Notes: generated by a model not told the origin, from the letters alone. Shown: positions 38,357-49,121, counted from the stretch's first letter. The stretch: 64,000 nucleotides of DNA from Pseudomonas putida NBRC 14164 (GCF_000412675.1 NC_021505.1:2908501-2972500), one strand, 5' to 3'. Made by a program: numbers and translations.

Positions 38357-38426
38357 CGTTTGCCTTGGCGGGCCTCTTCGCAGGTAAACCCGCTCCCGAG
38401 GTTCGGCGAAAACATTCCGCGCAGGC

Positions 38427-38825
38427 TTACCGGACTGACGCCGCAGTGGTTCTGTCGCAAGCCAGTAGCGAGCGGATAAGCGACTTGATCTCACCCTTGA
38501 GCCCGGGTGCCTGGTCCAGGTGGGCGAAGCGGTAATCGGCAATTTCATGCCGTGCCTTGGGCTGCGGTGCGTCTGCAAACTCTGCTTCGAATACGTAGTG
38601 CATTCGCTCGGAGGTTTCGTGGCGCATCAACAAGGTCAGGGAATCGGCCTGCAACCCGGTTTCTTCGAGCAATTCACGCTCAGCTGCCTGCATGGGCGTT
38701 TCGCCAGGTTCAATCTTGCCACCGGGAAGGGTCCAGGCGCCTTTGGACTTTCTCACCCATAACCATTTATGGGTTTGCTTGCCATGTCGGCAGATGATGG
38801 TGGCGCGGTCCTTGTTCAACTTCAT
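38427..38825 (-). CDS. Nudix hydrolase
   Basis: 132 residues. The Nudix box is [23 protein letters not shown] (from residue 35) with every consensus Glu and Arg. The family hydrolyses nucleoside diphosphate-linked compounds; the substrate is not evident. A strong AGGAGG lies 6 bp before the ATG. Confidence 0.94.
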   Translation of the reverse strand: MKLNKDRATIICRHGKQTHKWLWVRKSKGAWTLPGGKIEPGETPMQAAERELLEETGLQADSLTLLMRHETSERMHYVFEAEFADAPQPKARHEIADYRFAHLDQAPGLKGEIKSLIRSLLACDRTTAASVR

Positions 38826-39084
38826 CAGGCCTCCTGAGCGATGCGCTTGTTTTATGAGGATTCGGCCCTTGGCAGAAACAAACGTTGCGTTTAACCCGAC
38901 GAACGGTCAAGACAGGGATTTGTCCTTTAATCGTGCACCCACGCAAACATTTTGTCGGCGTCCTTTTCGTGCCACTGGTCCAGCTGCAATCAAAAGCTTT
39001 GAGCAGACCCGGCAATAGCCCGCTCGGAACAAAGGCAGGGCACATGCTCATGCGACCAGCCAATCCATCTCAAGGAGAAACCAA

Positions 39085-39297
39085 ATGGCGCAGGACCAAG
39101 AGCGAACAAGCCGGCGCGGCGGCACCAAGGAAACCAACCCGGGCAACTTTGCCAACGACCGGGAACGGGCTTCGCGCGCGGGTCACAAGGGCGGGCAGGC
39201 TTCTGGCGGCAACTTCGCCAACGACCGCCAGCGGGCTTCGGAAGCGGGGCGCAAAGGTGGTCAGAATAGCCACGGCAGCGGTCGCAGTCAGCAGTGA
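39085..39297 (+). CDS. Second KGG-repeat stress protein
   Basis: 70 residues, paralogue of the protein at 32797-32973. Two tandem copies of GNFANDRxRAS-AG-KGGQ are visible (about 20-40 and 42-61). Hydrophilic and probably disordered. AAGGAG precedes the ATG. It is monocistronic, with a 259-bp upstream region that should carry a stress-responsive promoter (none identified with confidence). Confidence 0.9.
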   Translation: MAQDQERTSRRGGTKETNPGNFANDRERASRAGHKGGQASGGNFANDRQRASEAGRKGGQNSHGSGRSQQ

Positions 39298-39318
39298 ACA
39301 CCCTTGCTGACACGCAGC

Positions 39319-39344
39319 GATTCCGGGTTTGCCGACCCGGAATC
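39319..39344 (+). terminator. Terminator-like hairpin after KGG gene
   Basis: GATTCCGGGT and ACCCGGAATC pair as a perfect 10-bp stem with a 6-nt loop, 22 bp after the KGG stop codon. No long T tract follows, so termination may be weak. Confidence 0.6.
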
Positions 39345-39474
39345 GCCCCATGACCTGGCCTGCTCTAGCACCCGGTAACGGCCGCTGGTGCCAATTGCTC
39401 GACAAAATATTGAATCTTCTGGCGATGGCCTGATCAATCAGGGAGTCATCCATGGAGAAGAGGAGGCCCCTGCG

Positions 39475-39744
39475 ATGCCTAGCCCACAGCTTTACATCAT
39501 CGATTACCAACTGCATGGCCAACCGCGCAGTTTCATCATTCGCCTGGAACGCCTGGACAATGCCGAGGCCTGGCATTGGGCAAGTTGCGATGCGGGTATC
39601 GGCATCATTCCCAAGTTCGGGCGTGAGAAGATCAGGAAGATCAGCCGGCCGATGGCCGAGCGCTACGGGATTACCGCCGTGAGCTGGCGAATTTCGGGGA
39701 GCAAGCCGAACCAGTCGGTGGGGGACCCGGCGGCGACGGTCTAA
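39475..39744 (+). CDS. Hypothetical protein, Pseudomonas-type
   Basis: 89 residues from ATG 39475, preceded by AGGAGG. The sequence (LYIIDYQLHGQPRSFIIRLERLDNAEAW) suggests a small alpha/beta fold. No signal or membrane segment. It resembles small conserved Pseudomonas proteins of unknown function. Convergent with the response regulator gene. Confidence 0.75.
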   Translation: MPSPQLYIIDYQLHGQPRSFIIRLERLDNAEAWHWASCDAGIGIIPKFGREKIRKISRPMAERYGITAVSWRISGSKPNQSVGDPAATV

Positions 39745-39782
39745 CCCGCCATCTGAGCGCCGGCAGCCCCTGACCAAGGGTG

Positions 39783-40397
39783 TCAGCTGCCGGTGTACTT
39801 CACCGCAGCAGCGGTACGCGAGCTGACCCCAAGCAGCTTGAGCAGCGACGAAACATGTATGCGCACGGTAAACGGGGAGATATTCAGGGCCTTGGCAATT
39901 TCCTTGTTGGTCTTGCCCTGGGCAATCAGCCGGAGTACTTCTTGCTGACGGTGGGTAAGTTGCTCCACTGCACATTCGCCACCGAGGTTGGGCAGCAAGC
40001 CTGAGGGCGCATACCTGACCAGCACCTCGCCATTGCGTATGGCGAGGATTGCCGCCCCTATCTCATCTGCGGCGATGCTTTTGCCGATGAACCCCTCGAC
40101 TCCCGTAGCCATCACCTGCTCGACGATAGCGGGGTCGTCGACCATCGACACAATGATCAGCGTGGTGCGTCGAAACTGTTGGCGTAAACGCGCAAGGCAC
40201 TGGATGTCTACCAGCCCGGGGAAACGCAGGTCGAGGATCAGGGTATCAGGTACCTCCCCGCCATCAGCCAAGGCCATTACTTCATCCAGGTTGCCGGCCT
40301 CTTCTATGCAGGCACCCGCAACCACGCGCTTTACGGTGCGCGCCAGGGCTTCCCTGAACAGCGGATGGTCATCCGCCACGATGATGCGACACGTCAC
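39783..40397 (-). CDS. NarL/FixJ-type response regulator
   Basis: 204 residues from GTG 40397, chosen because GGAG lies 9 bp upstream and receivers start right before IIVADDHP; ATG 40436 is the alternative. Receiver: D9-D10, phospho-acceptor D56 (LILDLR), and the conserved Lys in FIGKS. The C-terminal LuxR HTH has LTHRQQEVLRLIAQGKTNKEIAKAL. It is divergent from the hybrid kinase 116 bp away and is its probable partner. Target genes unknown. Confidence 0.9.
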   Translation of the reverse strand: MTCRIIVADDHPLFREALARTVKRVVAGACIEEAGNLDEVMALADGGEVPDTLILDLRFPGLVDIQCLARLRQQFRRTTLIIVSMVDDPAIVEQVMATGVEGFIGKSIAADEIGAAILAIRNGEVLVRYAPSGLLPNLGGECAVEQLTHRQQEVLRLIAQGKTNKEIAKALNISPFTVRIHVSSLLKLLGVSSRTAAAVKYTGS

Positions 40398-40513
40398 GCT
40401 TGGCAACTCCCTGTAGCCGCAAGTGTAGAAGGCCATGCTAATTTAGCAGCCTCGGAGAAAGGGTGCTGCCTACGGATGGCAGCAATGCGACCCCGTGCAC
40501 AGGGAGGCTGGCC

Positions 40514-42136
40514 ATGGACCTGGACAAGAACAACGAACTCGATCAAGCCAACTTGCGCGTGATCGTCGCATGCTGTGCGCTGGTCTACATGACCGTGCTG
40601 GGCTTTCTGCCGGGCAGTTCGCCTGCCCCTTATCTGCCGGTCATCTACTACATCGTCACCTTTGTGCTGGTGTCCATCGGTTTGCGCCAGGCCATTGCCC
40701 GTTGGCCCGGGAATTACCCTTGGCGACGGGTACTGGGGATGGTGCATGACTACACCGGTACCTGCTTCGGCCTGGTGGTAGGTGGCGAGGCGGCGTTGCC
40801 GATCTATGCGGTGATGGTGTGGGTGAACCTGGGCAACGGCATGCGCTTCGGCTCGCGCTACCTGGCGATTGCCACGGTGCTGGCGCTGGCGGCGTTGCTG
40901 GTGGTGTACCAGATCACGCCTTACTGGCAGGCCAACCCGTTCATGGTGTTGATGTTGCTTACCACCAGCACGGTCATCCCGGTGTATGCGCACCTGCTGC
41001 TGGAGCGCACGCGCAAGGCCTCTGAACAGGCTGCGGCGGCCAACCGCGAGAAATCCCGCTTCCTGGCGCAGGCCAGCCACGACCTGCGCCAACCGATTCA
41101 CTCTATCGGCCTGTTCACGGCATGCCTGCGCGAGGCGCAGCTGGGCGAAGAGGAGCGGCGACTGGTGGACAGCATCGACCGCTCGCTGCTCAATGTATCG
41201 CAGCTTTTTCGCTCGATTCTTGACCTTTACACCCTGGACAACGGGCGCGTGCAACCGCGCAGCGAGACATTCGCCCTGGCCGGATTTCTGGCGGAGCTGG
41301 TGCGTCAGAACACCGAGCCCGCCCGCTGGGCCGGGGTGGAGATACGCTTGCGGCCCTGCGCGTACTGGACCTGCACCGACCGCGGCATGCTGACGACCAT
41401 GGTGCAGAACGTACTGTCCAACTGCTTCAAATATGCGGCGCATCGCCCGCTGCTGCTGGCGGTACGGCGCTGCGACGAAGGCCTTGCCATCGTCGTTTAT
41501 GACCAGGGGCGAGGCATAGACGAAGCGCACCAGCGGTTGGTGTTCGAAGAGTTCTACCGGGTACGCCAGGTACGCGACAACGATGTCGAGGGTGTGGGCC
41601 TGGGTTTGTCGATTGTGCGGCGGCTGGGGCATCTGATGGGCCTGAAAGTAAAGCTGCGTTCGCGGCCAGGCCACGGCACGGCGGTCAGCCTGCAAGGCTT
41701 GCCGCGCCTCAGCGCTCAGCCAGCCCTGGTTGTGGGCGAGCGCTCGCCGGCAGCGGCCGGCCTGCTTGGCGGCTTGCGGGTATGCCTGGTAGAGGACGAC
41801 CACAATGTGCTGCGGGCGACCTCGGCGCTGCTGCAGCGCTGGGGGTGTGAAGTAGAGGCGCACAGTTCGCCTGCTGGTTTGAGCAGTGATTGTGAAGTGA
41901 TCGTTGCCGATTATGACTTGGGGCAGGAGGCAACCGGGGTCGACTGCATCGACCGGTTGCGGGCCCAGCGCGGCTGGGACGTACCCGCGTTGATCATGAC
42001 CGGGCACGACCCGGAGAAGATTCAGGCAGCGGTGCATGAGCGCAATATCGCCGTGCTTTCCAAGCCGGTACGCCCAGCTGAACTGCGTGCGGCCCTGCGC
42101 GCATTGCGCGAGGAGCCTGCGGCGCCGGCGCTTTAG
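40514..42136 (+). CDS. Hybrid sensor histidine kinase with C-terminal receiver
   Basis: 540 residues. Six or so N-terminal membrane segments (about 15-165) form the sensor, without a large periplasmic loop. The dimerisation box has phospho-acceptor H189 (QASHDLRQPIHSIG), the ATPase has NVLSNCFKYA, DQGRGID and GVGLGLSIV, and a receiver (about 410-530) has LVEDDHN and acceptor Asp in VADYDLGQ. Phosphotransfer from H189 to its own receiver or directly to the divergent NarL-type regulator is likely. The signal is unknown. Confidence 0.92.
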   Translation: MDLDKNNELDQANLRVIVACCALVYMTVLGFLPGSSPAPYLPVIYYIVTFVLVSIGLRQAIARWPGNYPWRRVLGMVHDYTGTCFGLVVGGEAALPIYAVMVWVNLGNGMRFGSRYLAIATVLALAALLVVYQITPYWQANPFMVLMLLTTSTVIPVYAHLLLERTRKASEQAAAANREKSRFLAQASHDLRQPIHSIGLFTACLREAQLGEEERRLVDSIDRSLLNVSQLFRSILDLYTLDNGRVQPRSETFALAGFLAELVRQNTEPARWAGVEIRLRPCAYWTCTDRGMLTTMVQNVLSNCFKYAAHRPLLLAVRRCDEGLAIVVYDQGRGIDEAHQRLVFEEFYRVRQVRDNDVEGVGLGLSIVRRLGHLMGLKVKLRSRPGHGTAVSLQGLPRLSAQPALVVGERSPAAAGLLGGLRVCLVEDDHNVLRATSALLQRWGCEVEAHSSPAGLSSDCEVIVADYDLGQEATGVDCIDRLRAQRGWDVPALIMTGHDPEKIQAAVHERNIAVLSKPVRPAELRAALRALREEPAAPAL

Positions 42137-42168
42137 ACCGGCGCAAGGGCGCAGGGGTTGTGCGTGGG

Positions 42169-42468
42169 TTATTGCAGGATGATCGCCTGGCCTTCCTTCA
42201 TGCAGGAGGGCGTGGGCTCGTACAGGCCCATGCCGGCGACCGCGACGATGCCACCGCTGGGCATCTGGCACTCGTACCGGCCTTTGGCGGTGGTGGCGGT
42301 GTAGTAGGTGATGGTGCTGTCACTGCGCACGTCGGCGACATTGGAAACCTTGGTGTTCAGAATGAACTCGGTGCGCTGCTTGAGCGTGTCTTCGGAGGGT
42401 TTGATGGTCTGGCAGCCGGCGACGCCGGCAAGGAGGGCGGCACTGAGGACGAGCTTGAGGGCGTGCAT
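42169..42468 (-). CDS. Small lipoprotein
   Basis: 99 residues. The signal ends in LLAGVAGC with lipidation at C19. The mature part (TTAKGRYECQMPSGG, then PTPSCMKEG) holds two Cys that may form a disulfide. It is convergent with the hybrid kinase and lies beyond the paa terminator-like hairpin, so it is a separate unit. Function unknown. Confidence 0.8.
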   Translation of the reverse strand: MHALKLVLSAALLAGVAGCQTIKPSEDTLKQRTEFILNTKVSNVADVRSDSTITYYTATTAKGRYECQMPSGGIVAVAGMGLYEPTPSCMKEGQAIILQ

Positions 42469-42575
42469 GATGGGAGCTTCCTTGGCGTTGTTATCGCTGG
42501 ACTATAACGCCGAGGGACGAGGTGGGCGATTAGGGCAGATGTACGAGGTGGCCCTTGGCCTTTATGTAACCTGTG

Positions 42576-42615
42576 CGTGCCTCTTCGCGGTCCGATGTAC
42601 CCGCGAAGAGGCACG
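42576..42615 (-). terminator. Terminator-like hairpin after paaZ
   Basis: CGTGCCTCTTCGCGG and its exact reverse complement form a 15-bp stem with a 10-nt loop, 13 bp after the paaZ stop on the minus strand. No clear T tract follows. It includes part of the REP core. Confidence 0.65.
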
Positions 42616-42628
42616 CGAGGTCAACAAG

Positions 42629-44683
42629 TCACTCAGGCTGTTTCAGCACCAAGGTCAGGATGTCATAGCTGGCTACCAGCTCACCCAGCTGGTTGGTCAC
42701 CTCTACATCCCACGCCACCACACCCTGCGGCTGGCCCAGCGGGCTGGTCTTGCCCTGGTCGATCTTGCGCTTGCAGGTGAGGCGCGCCTGAATGGTATCG
42801 CCGATGCCCACCGGGTTGATGAAACGCAGGGTGTCCAGGCCATAGTTGGCCAGTACTGGCCCGGCGCCAGGCGATACGAACAGGCCGGCAGCTGCCGACA
42901 GAACGAAATAGCCGTGAGCAATGCGTTTACCGAACTGCGATTGCTTGGCGGCGATTTCGTCGAAGTGCATATAGAAGTGGTCACCCGATAGGCAGCCGAA
43001 GTTGACCAGGTCTGCTTCGGTGACGGTGCGGCGATGGGTTAACAGGGATTCACCGATGCGCAGCTGCTCGAAGTAGCGGCGGAACGGGTGCACTTCGGTC
43101 TCGATCACTTCACCACCGCGTACGTATTCGCCGGTGACTGCCGTAAGCATGCTTGGCGAGCCCTGTACGGCGGCGCGTTGCAGGTAGTGCTTGACCGCGC
43201 GCAAGCCACCCAGCTCTTCGCCGCCACCGGCCCTGCCCGGGCCGCCATGCTTGAGCTGCGGCAGAGGCGAGCCGTGGCCGGTGGATTCCTTGGCGGCTTC
43301 GCTGTCGAGGACCAGCAGGCGGCCATGCCAGGCAGCCGCCACCGGAATGGCCTTGGCAGCGATGCTGCGGTCGGCGGTGACCAGTGTCGCCACCAGGCTG
43401 CCTTTGCCTCGGGCGGCCAGCGCCAAAGCTTCGTCGAGATCGTCATAGGCCATCAGCGTGCTGACCGGGCCGAACGCTTCGATATCGTGGGCGCCGCCTT
43501 CGGCATGCGGGTCGCGGGCCTGCAGCAGGGTTGGGGCAAAGAATGCACCCTCGGCCACGCCCTCGCCACGCGGAGCAAAGCCATCGCTGGCGCCGAACAG
43601 CTGATCACAACTGTTTAGCAGGCTGCGCACCCGCTCGGCCACGTCGTGCTGCTGGTCGTGAGAGGCCAGGGCGCCCATGCGTACGCCTTCCAGCGACGGG
43701 TCACCCACTACCACCTTGCTCAACCGCTCGCGCAAGCGCGTGGCAACTGCGTCGATGTGCTTGGCCGGCACGATGGCGCGGCGGATGGCGGTGCACTTCT
43801 GCCCGGCCTTGGTGGTCATTTCACGCACCACCTCTTTGATGTACAGGTCGAACTCTTCGCTGTCTGGCGTTACGTCCGGGCCGAGGATGGCGCAGTTCAG
43901 CGAGTCGGCTTCGGCGGTGAACGGTACCGAATTACGTATCAGGTTCGGCGTGACGCGCAATTTGGCGGCGGTATCGGCGGAACCGGTGAAGGTCACCACG
44001 TCCTGGCCTTGCAGGCGGTCGAGCAGGTCGCCGGTGCTGCCGATCACCAGTTGCAGGCTGCCCTCTGGCAGCAGGCCGGAGGCGTTCATCAGGCGTACGA
44101 CGGCTTCGGTCAGGTAGCTGGTGGAAGTGGCCGGCTTGACGATGCACGGCATGCCCGCCAGGAAGGTCGGGGCGAACTTTTCCAGCATGCCCCAGATGGG
44201 GAAGTTGAAGGCGTTGATGTGCACCGCCACCCCGGCGCGCGGCACCAGGATGTGGCTGCCGGCAAAGTGACCTTGCTTGCCCAGCGGGATCGCCGGGCCC
44301 TCGTGCACCAGGTTGCCCGACGGCAGCTCGCGGCTGCCGATGCCGGCATAGGCGAACAACGTGGCGTTGCCGCCTTCGATGTCGATCCAGCTGTCGGCAC
44401 GGGTGGCGCCGCTATGGTGCGACAGGGTGTACAGCTGTTCCTTGCGTTCGGCCAGGTACAGGGCCAGCGCTTTCAGGCGTGCAGCGCGTTGCTGGAAGTC
44501 CATGGCCATCAGGCTGGCCAGGCCGCGAGCACGGGCGAAGTCGACGGCTTCGGCGAAGTCCGGGCGCTCTTCGTGGCTGTAGGCCAGTACGTGGCCGTCA
44601 AGGGCGCTGCGCAGGGCCTGGGCGCCGTGCTGGCCGAGCCAGCGGCCGGCGATGAAGCTTTGCAGGGTAGGGGCGGCAGACAT
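42629..44683 (-). CDS. paaZ: Bifunctional oxepin-CoA hydrolase / 3-oxo-5,6-dehydrosuberyl-CoA semialdehyde dehydrogenase
   Basis: 684 residues from ATG 44683 (GGAG upstream); called paaN in some P. putida work. The N-terminal ALDH domain (about 1-520) keeps the catalytic E in TAEADSLN and C in [11 protein letters not shown]. The C-terminal MaoC-like hydratase domain (about 545-684) has [10 protein letters not shown]. It opens the oxepin ring of oxepin-CoA and oxidises the aldehyde. Both domains look intact. It ends the porin-permease-paaZ group. Confidence 0.95.
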   Translation of the reverse strand: MSAAPTLQSFIAGRWLGQHGAQALRSALDGHVLAYSHEERPDFAEAVDFARARGLASLMAMDFQQRAARLKALALYLAERKEQLYTLSHHSGATRADSWIDIEGGNATLFAYAGIGSRELPSGNLVHEGPAIPLGKQGHFAGSHILVPRAGVAVHINAFNFPIWGMLEKFAPTFLAGMPCIVKPATSTSYLTEAVVRLMNASGLLPEGSLQLVIGSTGDLLDRLQGQDVVTFTGSADTAAKLRVTPNLIRNSVPFTAEADSLNCAILGPDVTPDSEEFDLYIKEVVREMTTKAGQKCTAIRRAIVPAKHIDAVATRLRERLSKVVVGDPSLEGVRMGALASHDQQHDVAERVRSLLNSCDQLFGASDGFAPRGEGVAEGAFFAPTLLQARDPHAEGGAHDIEAFGPVSTLMAYDDLDEALALAARGKGSLVATLVTADRSIAAKAIPVAAAWHGRLLVLDSEAAKESTGHGSPLPQLKHGGPGRAGGGEELGGLRAVKHYLQRAAVQGSPSMLTAVTGEYVRGGEVIETEVHPFRRYFEQLRIGESLLTHRRTVTEADLVNFGCLSGDHFYMHFDEIAAKQSQFGKRIAHGYFVLSAAAGLFVSPGAGPVLANYGLDTLRFINPVGIGDTIQARLTCKRKIDQGKTSPLGQPQGVVAWDVEVTNQLGELVASYDILTLVLKQPE

Positions 44684-44720
44684 GCTGTTCTCCATGCTTT
44701 TCAAATTTAAGGGGGCGCTG

Positions 44721-45974
44721 TTACCACAGCGCCAGGGTGTAGCCGATGATCAGGCGGTTTTCGTCCACGGCGTTGGTCAGGCCATTGCCGGAACGGAAGG
44801 TGACGTTGCGCCAGCGCAGGCTCACGTCCTTGAACGGGCCGCTCTGGATGACGTAGGTGATGTCGGTGTCGCGCTCGCGCTCGCGGCCATTGCTGACAGT
44901 GGCGGTTTCGGCGTGGCGGCCGTCGGTGTAGCGGGTCATGAAGCTCAGGCCGGGGATGCCCATCGCGACAAAGTCGTAGTCATAGCGCACTTGCCAGGAG
45001 TCCAGCCCGGCGCGGGTGAAAGTGTTGTAGGTCACCAGGTTGACGGTGAACGGGTCGCCGCCGTTGACGAACGGGAAGGCACTGTCGCCGGACATTTGTT
45101 GCCAGGTGGCGGTGAACTTGTGCGCGCGCACGCCCAAGGTGAACATGGCGTTGAAGTTGCGGTTGTCGATGTTGCCGGCACGCTCGGCGCCGTCGTTGCG
45201 GCTGTCGAAGTAGCGCAGGTCGCTGCGCAGGCTCACGCCTTCGCTCAAGGGGCGGGTATCGATCAGGCCGACGAACTGCTGGCGGTAGATGTCCTCGAGC
45301 TTGGCGTAGTAGTAGCTGACGCTGGTTTGCGGGGTGATGGCGTAGCTGCCACCGCCAAAGTCCAGGTGGTCACTGCTGGCAGCGCCGTAGCCGATGTCGT
45401 CGCGGCCCGAGGAGTCGCGCAGGTTGGCCTTGGTCAGGCGGCCGACGTTGAAGGTCAGGCCATCGACATCCTGGCTGGTCAGCAGGCCGCCCTGGAAGGT
45501 GGACGCCAGCAGGCGGGTGTCGTTGTAAACCACCACCGGCAAGATTGGCTGCAAGGTGCCTAGGCGCAGGGTGCTTTTGGACACGCGGATTTTGCCGGTC
45601 AGGCCCAGTTCGCTGTAATCATCAACCGGTTCGTGGCTGTTCGGGCCGAAGGGCAGCAGCCCGGTATTGCGGCGGTCGCGGCTGGAGTCGAGCTTGATAC
45701 CCAGCTGGCCCATGGCGTCAACGCCAAAGCCGACCGGGCCCTCGGTGAAGCCGGACTCCAGCTTGGCGGTAAAGCCCTGGCCCCATTCCTCTGCCTTGGC
45801 CTGCGGGGCGTTGCTCTGGCGAAAGTCGCGGTTGATGTAGTGGTTGCGCAGCTCCAGGCGTGCGTGGCTGTCACCGATGAAATCGGCCATCGCCGGCACT
45901 GGCAACGCAAGGGTGGCCAGGCAGGCAGCTGACATGAAGTGAGTGCGGTTCATTGTTGTTGTTTTACCCGACAT
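44721..45974 (-). CDS. paaM: OprD-family outer membrane porin for phenylacetate
   Basis: 417 residues. A signal peptide (ending LPVPAMA) precedes [22 protein letters not shown], the typical OprD start; the C-terminus ends IGYTLALW with a terminal aromatic residue as in porins. Within the paa cluster this is the phenylacetate channel (PhaK/PaaM of P. putida U). An inner ATG at 45953 is also possible. It lies between paaL and paaZ. Confidence 0.9.
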   Translation of the reverse strand: MSGKTTTMNRTHFMSAACLATLALPVPAMADFIGDSHARLELRNHYINRDFRQSNAPQAKAEEWGQGFTAKLESGFTEGPVGFGVDAMGQLGIKLDSSRDRRNTGLLPFGPNSHEPVDDYSELGLTGKIRVSKSTLRLGTLQPILPVVVYNDTRLLASTFQGGLLTSQDVDGLTFNVGRLTKANLRDSSGRDDIGYGAASSDHLDFGGGSYAITPQTSVSYYYAKLEDIYRQQFVGLIDTRPLSEGVSLRSDLRYFDSRNDGAERAGNIDNRNFNAMFTLGVRAHKFTATWQQMSGDSAFPFVNGGDPFTVNLVTYNTFTRAGLDSWQVRYDYDFVAMGIPGLSFMTRYTDGRHAETATVSNGRERERDTDITYVIQSGPFKDVSLRWRNVTFRSGNGLTNAVDENRLIIGYTLALW

Positions 45975-45992
45975 GGTTGTTCGTCCTTGAGG

Positions 45993-47555
45993 TCAGTGCT
46001 TGCTGGCGCCGGCAGCGCCGATACCGGTCATGGAGCGGATGAACTGGGCCAGGTAGCGGCCCCGCTCTTCAGTGGCACGTTCGGAGCTGTCGGTAACCGA
46101 GAACACCCACGCACTGAGGAATGCCAGGCTCATGGAGAACAACGCCGGGTTGCTGTACGGGAACAGCGCTTTCTCGTGATGCAGCACGTTGACCCACACT
46201 GCCGGGCCCAGTACCACCAGCAGCACCGCCGACGCCAGGCCGGCCATGCTGCCGCACACCGCGCCGCGAGTGGTCAGGCCCTTCCAGAACATCGAAAGGA
46301 GCAGTACCGGGAAGTTGACCGAGGCAGCCACCGCCAGCACCAGGCCGGACAGGAAGGCGATGTTCTGCGACTCGAACATCAGGCCAAGCAGCACCGCCAG
46401 CAGGCCGATCAGCAGGGTGGCGATACGCGATACGCGCATTTCTTCCTGCTCGGTGGCCTTGCCTTGGCGGATCACGCAGGCATACAGGTCGTGGGAGACC
46501 GCCGATGCGCCGGACAGCGCCAGGCCGGCGACCACGGCCAGGATGGTGGCAAAGGCCACAGCGGAGATGAAGCCAAGGAACAGGTTGCCACCGACAGCCT
46601 GGGCCAGGTGCACGGCGATCATGTTGCCGCCGCCAATGATTGCACCGGTCGCGTCGCGGTAGGACGGCTCGGTGCCGACCATCACGATGGCACCAAAGCC
46701 GATGACGATCAGCAGCAGGTAGAAGTAACCGATGAAACCAGTGGCGTAGAACACGCTCTTGCGGGCTTCCTTGGCGTCACTGACGGTAAAGAAGCGCATC
46801 AGGATATGCGGCAGGCCGGCGGTGCCGAACATCATGCCCAAGCCGAGGGAAATGGCATCCACCGGGTTGGACAGCAGGCCCCCCGGGGCCATGATGGCCT
46901 GGCCCTTGGCATGCACGGCGACGGCGCTGGCGAACATGGCTTCGGTGCTGAAGCCGAAGTGCTTGAGCACCATGAAGGCCATGAAGCTGGTGCCCGACAG
47001 CAACATCACCGCCTTGATGATCTGCACCCAGGTGGTGGCGAGCATGCCACCGAAGGTGACATAGGCAACCATCAGTACACCGACCAGCATCACGGCGTAC
47101 AGGTAGCTGATGCCGAACAGCAGCTCGATCAGCTTGCCGGCGCCGACCATCTGCGCCACCAGGTACATCAGCGCCACCACCAGGGTGCCGAACGCCGAAG
47201 TCAGGCGCACCGGGGTTTGTGCCAGGCGGTAACTGACTACGTCGGCAAAGGTGTACTTGCCCAGGTTGCGCAGGCGTTCGGCGATCAGGAACAGAATGAT
47301 CGGCCAGCCGGCCAGCACGCCCAGGGCATACAACAGGCCGTCATAGCCGTTCATGAACATCATCGCGGAAATGCCCAGGAAGGAGGCGGCGCTGATCATG
47401 TCGCCGGCAATCGCCAGGCCGTTCTGCATGCCGGTCAGGCCCCCACCGGCGGTATAGAAGTCGCTGGCCGAACGGGTGCGCAAGGCCGCCCAGCGGGTGA
47501 CCAGCAGGGTGAAGCAGACGAACACCATGAACATCGAGATGGCGGTCCAGTTCAT
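45993..47555 (-). CDS. paaL: Phenylacetate:sodium symporter (SSS family, ActP-like)
   Basis: 520 residues from ATG 47555, with GGAG 8 bp upstream. About 13 membrane segments and the SSS signatures [25 protein letters not shown] near the N-terminus and [16 protein letters not shown] later. It resembles acetate permease ActP; in this cluster it is the phenylacetate uptake carrier (PhaJ/PaaL). It overlaps the DUF485 gene by 4 bp, matching the yjcH-actP arrangement. Confidence 0.93.
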   Translation of the reverse strand: MNWTAISMFMVFVCFTLLVTRWAALRTRSASDFYTAGGGLTGMQNGLAIAGDMISAASFLGISAMMFMNGYDGLLYALGVLAGWPIILFLIAERLRNLGKYTFADVVSYRLAQTPVRLTSAFGTLVVALMYLVAQMVGAGKLIELLFGISYLYAVMLVGVLMVAYVTFGGMLATTWVQIIKAVMLLSGTSFMAFMVLKHFGFSTEAMFASAVAVHAKGQAIMAPGGLLSNPVDAISLGLGMMFGTAGLPHILMRFFTVSDAKEARKSVFYATGFIGYFYLLLIVIGFGAIVMVGTEPSYRDATGAIIGGGNMIAVHLAQAVGGNLFLGFISAVAFATILAVVAGLALSGASAVSHDLYACVIRQGKATEQEEMRVSRIATLLIGLLAVLLGLMFESQNIAFLSGLVLAVAASVNFPVLLLSMFWKGLTTRGAVCGSMAGLASAVLLVVLGPAVWVNVLHHEKALFPYSNPALFSMSLAFLSAWVFSVTDSSERATEERGRYLAQFIRSMTGIGAAGASKH

Positions 47556-47860
47556 TGTGCGCACTCCTGCTTGACCTTTTCGTTGAGCGGGTCGAGCACA
47601 TTGTTGGCGCGGTGTACGTAGATGCCGGTCAGGGCGAAGGACAGCAGCACCATCAGCACCCCCACCAGCATGCCGACTGTGGTCACACCGCCGCTAAGGG
47701 ATTGGCCAAGGGTACTGGGTGAGAACGCCACCAACAGGACGAAGCCGTAGTAGATCACCAGCATGGCCAAGGTCAGGCTGCCGTTGAGGCGGCGTTTACG
47801 CCGCACCAGGTGTTGGAAATCGGGGTGGTTGGCGATGCTTTCTATGCGTTCGGGTGTCAT
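47552..47860 (-). CDS. DUF485 inner-membrane protein (YjcH-like), partner of PaaL
   Basis: 102 residues with two membrane segments (about 28-50 and 60-85) and the DUF485 start [14 protein letters not shown]. Such proteins are encoded next to SSS transporters and probably assist them. The stop overlaps the paaL start, showing translational coupling. Confidence 0.9.
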   Translation of the reverse strand: MTPERIESIANHPDFQHLVRRKRRLNGSLTLAMLVIYYGFVLLVAFSPSTLGQSLSGGVTTVGMLVGVLMVLLSFALTGIYVHRANNVLDPLNEKVKQECAQ

Positions 47861-47931
47861 GGCAAGCGATCTCTTGGTTTTGTAATTGTTTTGTTGAGGT
47901 CACGCGGGTGTTGCGGTATTGCAAAGGGCCT

Positions 47932-48015
47932 CTTCGCGGGCATGCCCGCTCCCACAGGGAGGCTGTTGCCCTCAGCCTTTGTGCGGTCCCTGTGGGAGCG
48001 GGCGCGCCCGCGAAG
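47932..48015. repeat. REP palindrome pair in the paa cluster
   Basis: 29-bp arms 47932-47960 and 47987-48015 pair with one mismatch. It separates paaABCDE from the transport genes and may reduce read-through. Confidence 0.85.
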
Positions 48016-48029
48016 CAGGCGGCGCGGTC

Positions 48030-49106
48030 TTAAAGCTGGTCGAAGTCGAGCACCACCTTGTCGCTTACCGGGTAGGTCTGGCACGACAGCACATACCCGG
48101 CTGCCACTTCGTAGTCTTCCAAGGCATGGTTGCTGTCCATTTCCACTTCCCCCTCGATCACCCGGCATTTGCAGGTCGAGCACACGCCGGCCTTGCACGA
48201 GTAGGGCAGTTCCGCACCGATGGCATTGCCAGCGTCCAGCACGTTCTGGGTGTTGCGTGGCAGGTCGAAGGTGAGGGCACGGCCGTCGCTGATCACGGTG
48301 ATGTGGCTGAGCGCGGAATCCACCTGGCGCGCGGCCTCACGGGCTTCGCGGCGGGCTTCGCTGCCGGCGGCGGCGAACAGCTCGAAATGAATGCGCTCCT
48401 TGCCCAGGCCATTGGCCTGCAGGCTGTCACGCACGGTTTCGGTCATCGCCTGGGGGCCGCAGATGAAGGCGGCGTCCAGGCCTGGCACATCCAGCCAACG
48501 GGAGAACAGCTGGCCGCACTTGTCCGCATCGATGCGACCGTTGTACAGGTCGACATCCTGCTGCTCGCGGCTGAACACGAAAATCAGGTTCAGCCGGTCG
48601 AGGTAGCGGTTTTTCAGGTCTTCGAGCTTGTCGCGGAACAGCGCGCCAGAGCTGGAGCGGTTGCCGTACAGCAAGGTGAAGCGGCTGTGCGGCTCACTGT
48701 CCAGGGTGGTGCCAATAATCGACAGGATTGGGGTAATGCCGCTACCAGCGGCCACGCCCAGGTAATTGCCCTGGCGGGCAGCGTCCAGCGGCACGAAGAA
48801 GCTGCCCGCTGGCGGCATCACCTCCAGTTGCTGGCCGGCCTTGAGCACTTCATTGGCAAACGCCGAGAAACGCCCGCCTGGCACGCGCTTGACGGCCACG
48901 CGCAGCTCGCCGTCCTGCACGGCGCTGCAGATAGAGTAAGAGCGGCGGACCTCTTCGTTGTCCAGCTGCGTGCGCATGACCAGGTACTGGCCCTGGGTAA
49001 AGCGGAACTGCGCCTGCAGGTGCTCGGGCACGTCGAAGGCAATCGAAACCGCATCACGGGTTTCGTTGCGCACTTGCTTGATGGTCAGGCTGTGAAACTG
49101 GCTCAT
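48030..49106 (-). CDS. paaE: Phenylacetyl-CoA 1,2-epoxidase, reductase subunit
   Basis: 358 residues. An FAD/NADPH ferredoxin-reductase module (about 1-240, RSYSICSA and GSGITPILSI) precedes a plant-type 2Fe-2S domain (about 265-358, CKAGVCSTCKCRV and LSCQ). It passes electrons from NADPH to the PaaA di-iron centre. Start chosen at MSQFHSL with GGAG upstream. Confidence 0.96.
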   Translation of the reverse strand: MSQFHSLTIKQVRNETRDAVSIAFDVPEHLQAQFRFTQGQYLVMRTQLDNEEVRRSYSICSAVQDGELRVAVKRVPGGRFSAFANEVLKAGQQLEVMPPAGSFFVPLDAARQGNYLGVAAGSGITPILSIIGTTLDSEPHSRFTLLYGNRSSSGALFRDKLEDLKNRYLDRLNLIFVFSREQQDVDLYNGRIDADKCGQLFSRWLDVPGLDAAFICGPQAMTETVRDSLQANGLGKERIHFELFAAAGSEARREAREAARQVDSALSHITVISDGRALTFDLPRNTQNVLDAGNAIGAELPYSCKAGVCSTCKCRVIEGEVEMDSNHALEDYEVAAGYVLSCQTYPVSDKVVLDFDQL

Positions 49107-49121
49107 GGCGTTCTCCACGGC

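Noticed and set aside
40394-42271. 625-codon open frame on the minus strand
   Set aside because: Antisense shadow of the hybrid kinase, whose H, N and D boxes are clear.
45939-47621. 560-codon open frame on the plus strand
   Set aside because: Antisense shadow of paaL; His/Gln-rich composition typical of reverse frames of membrane proteins.
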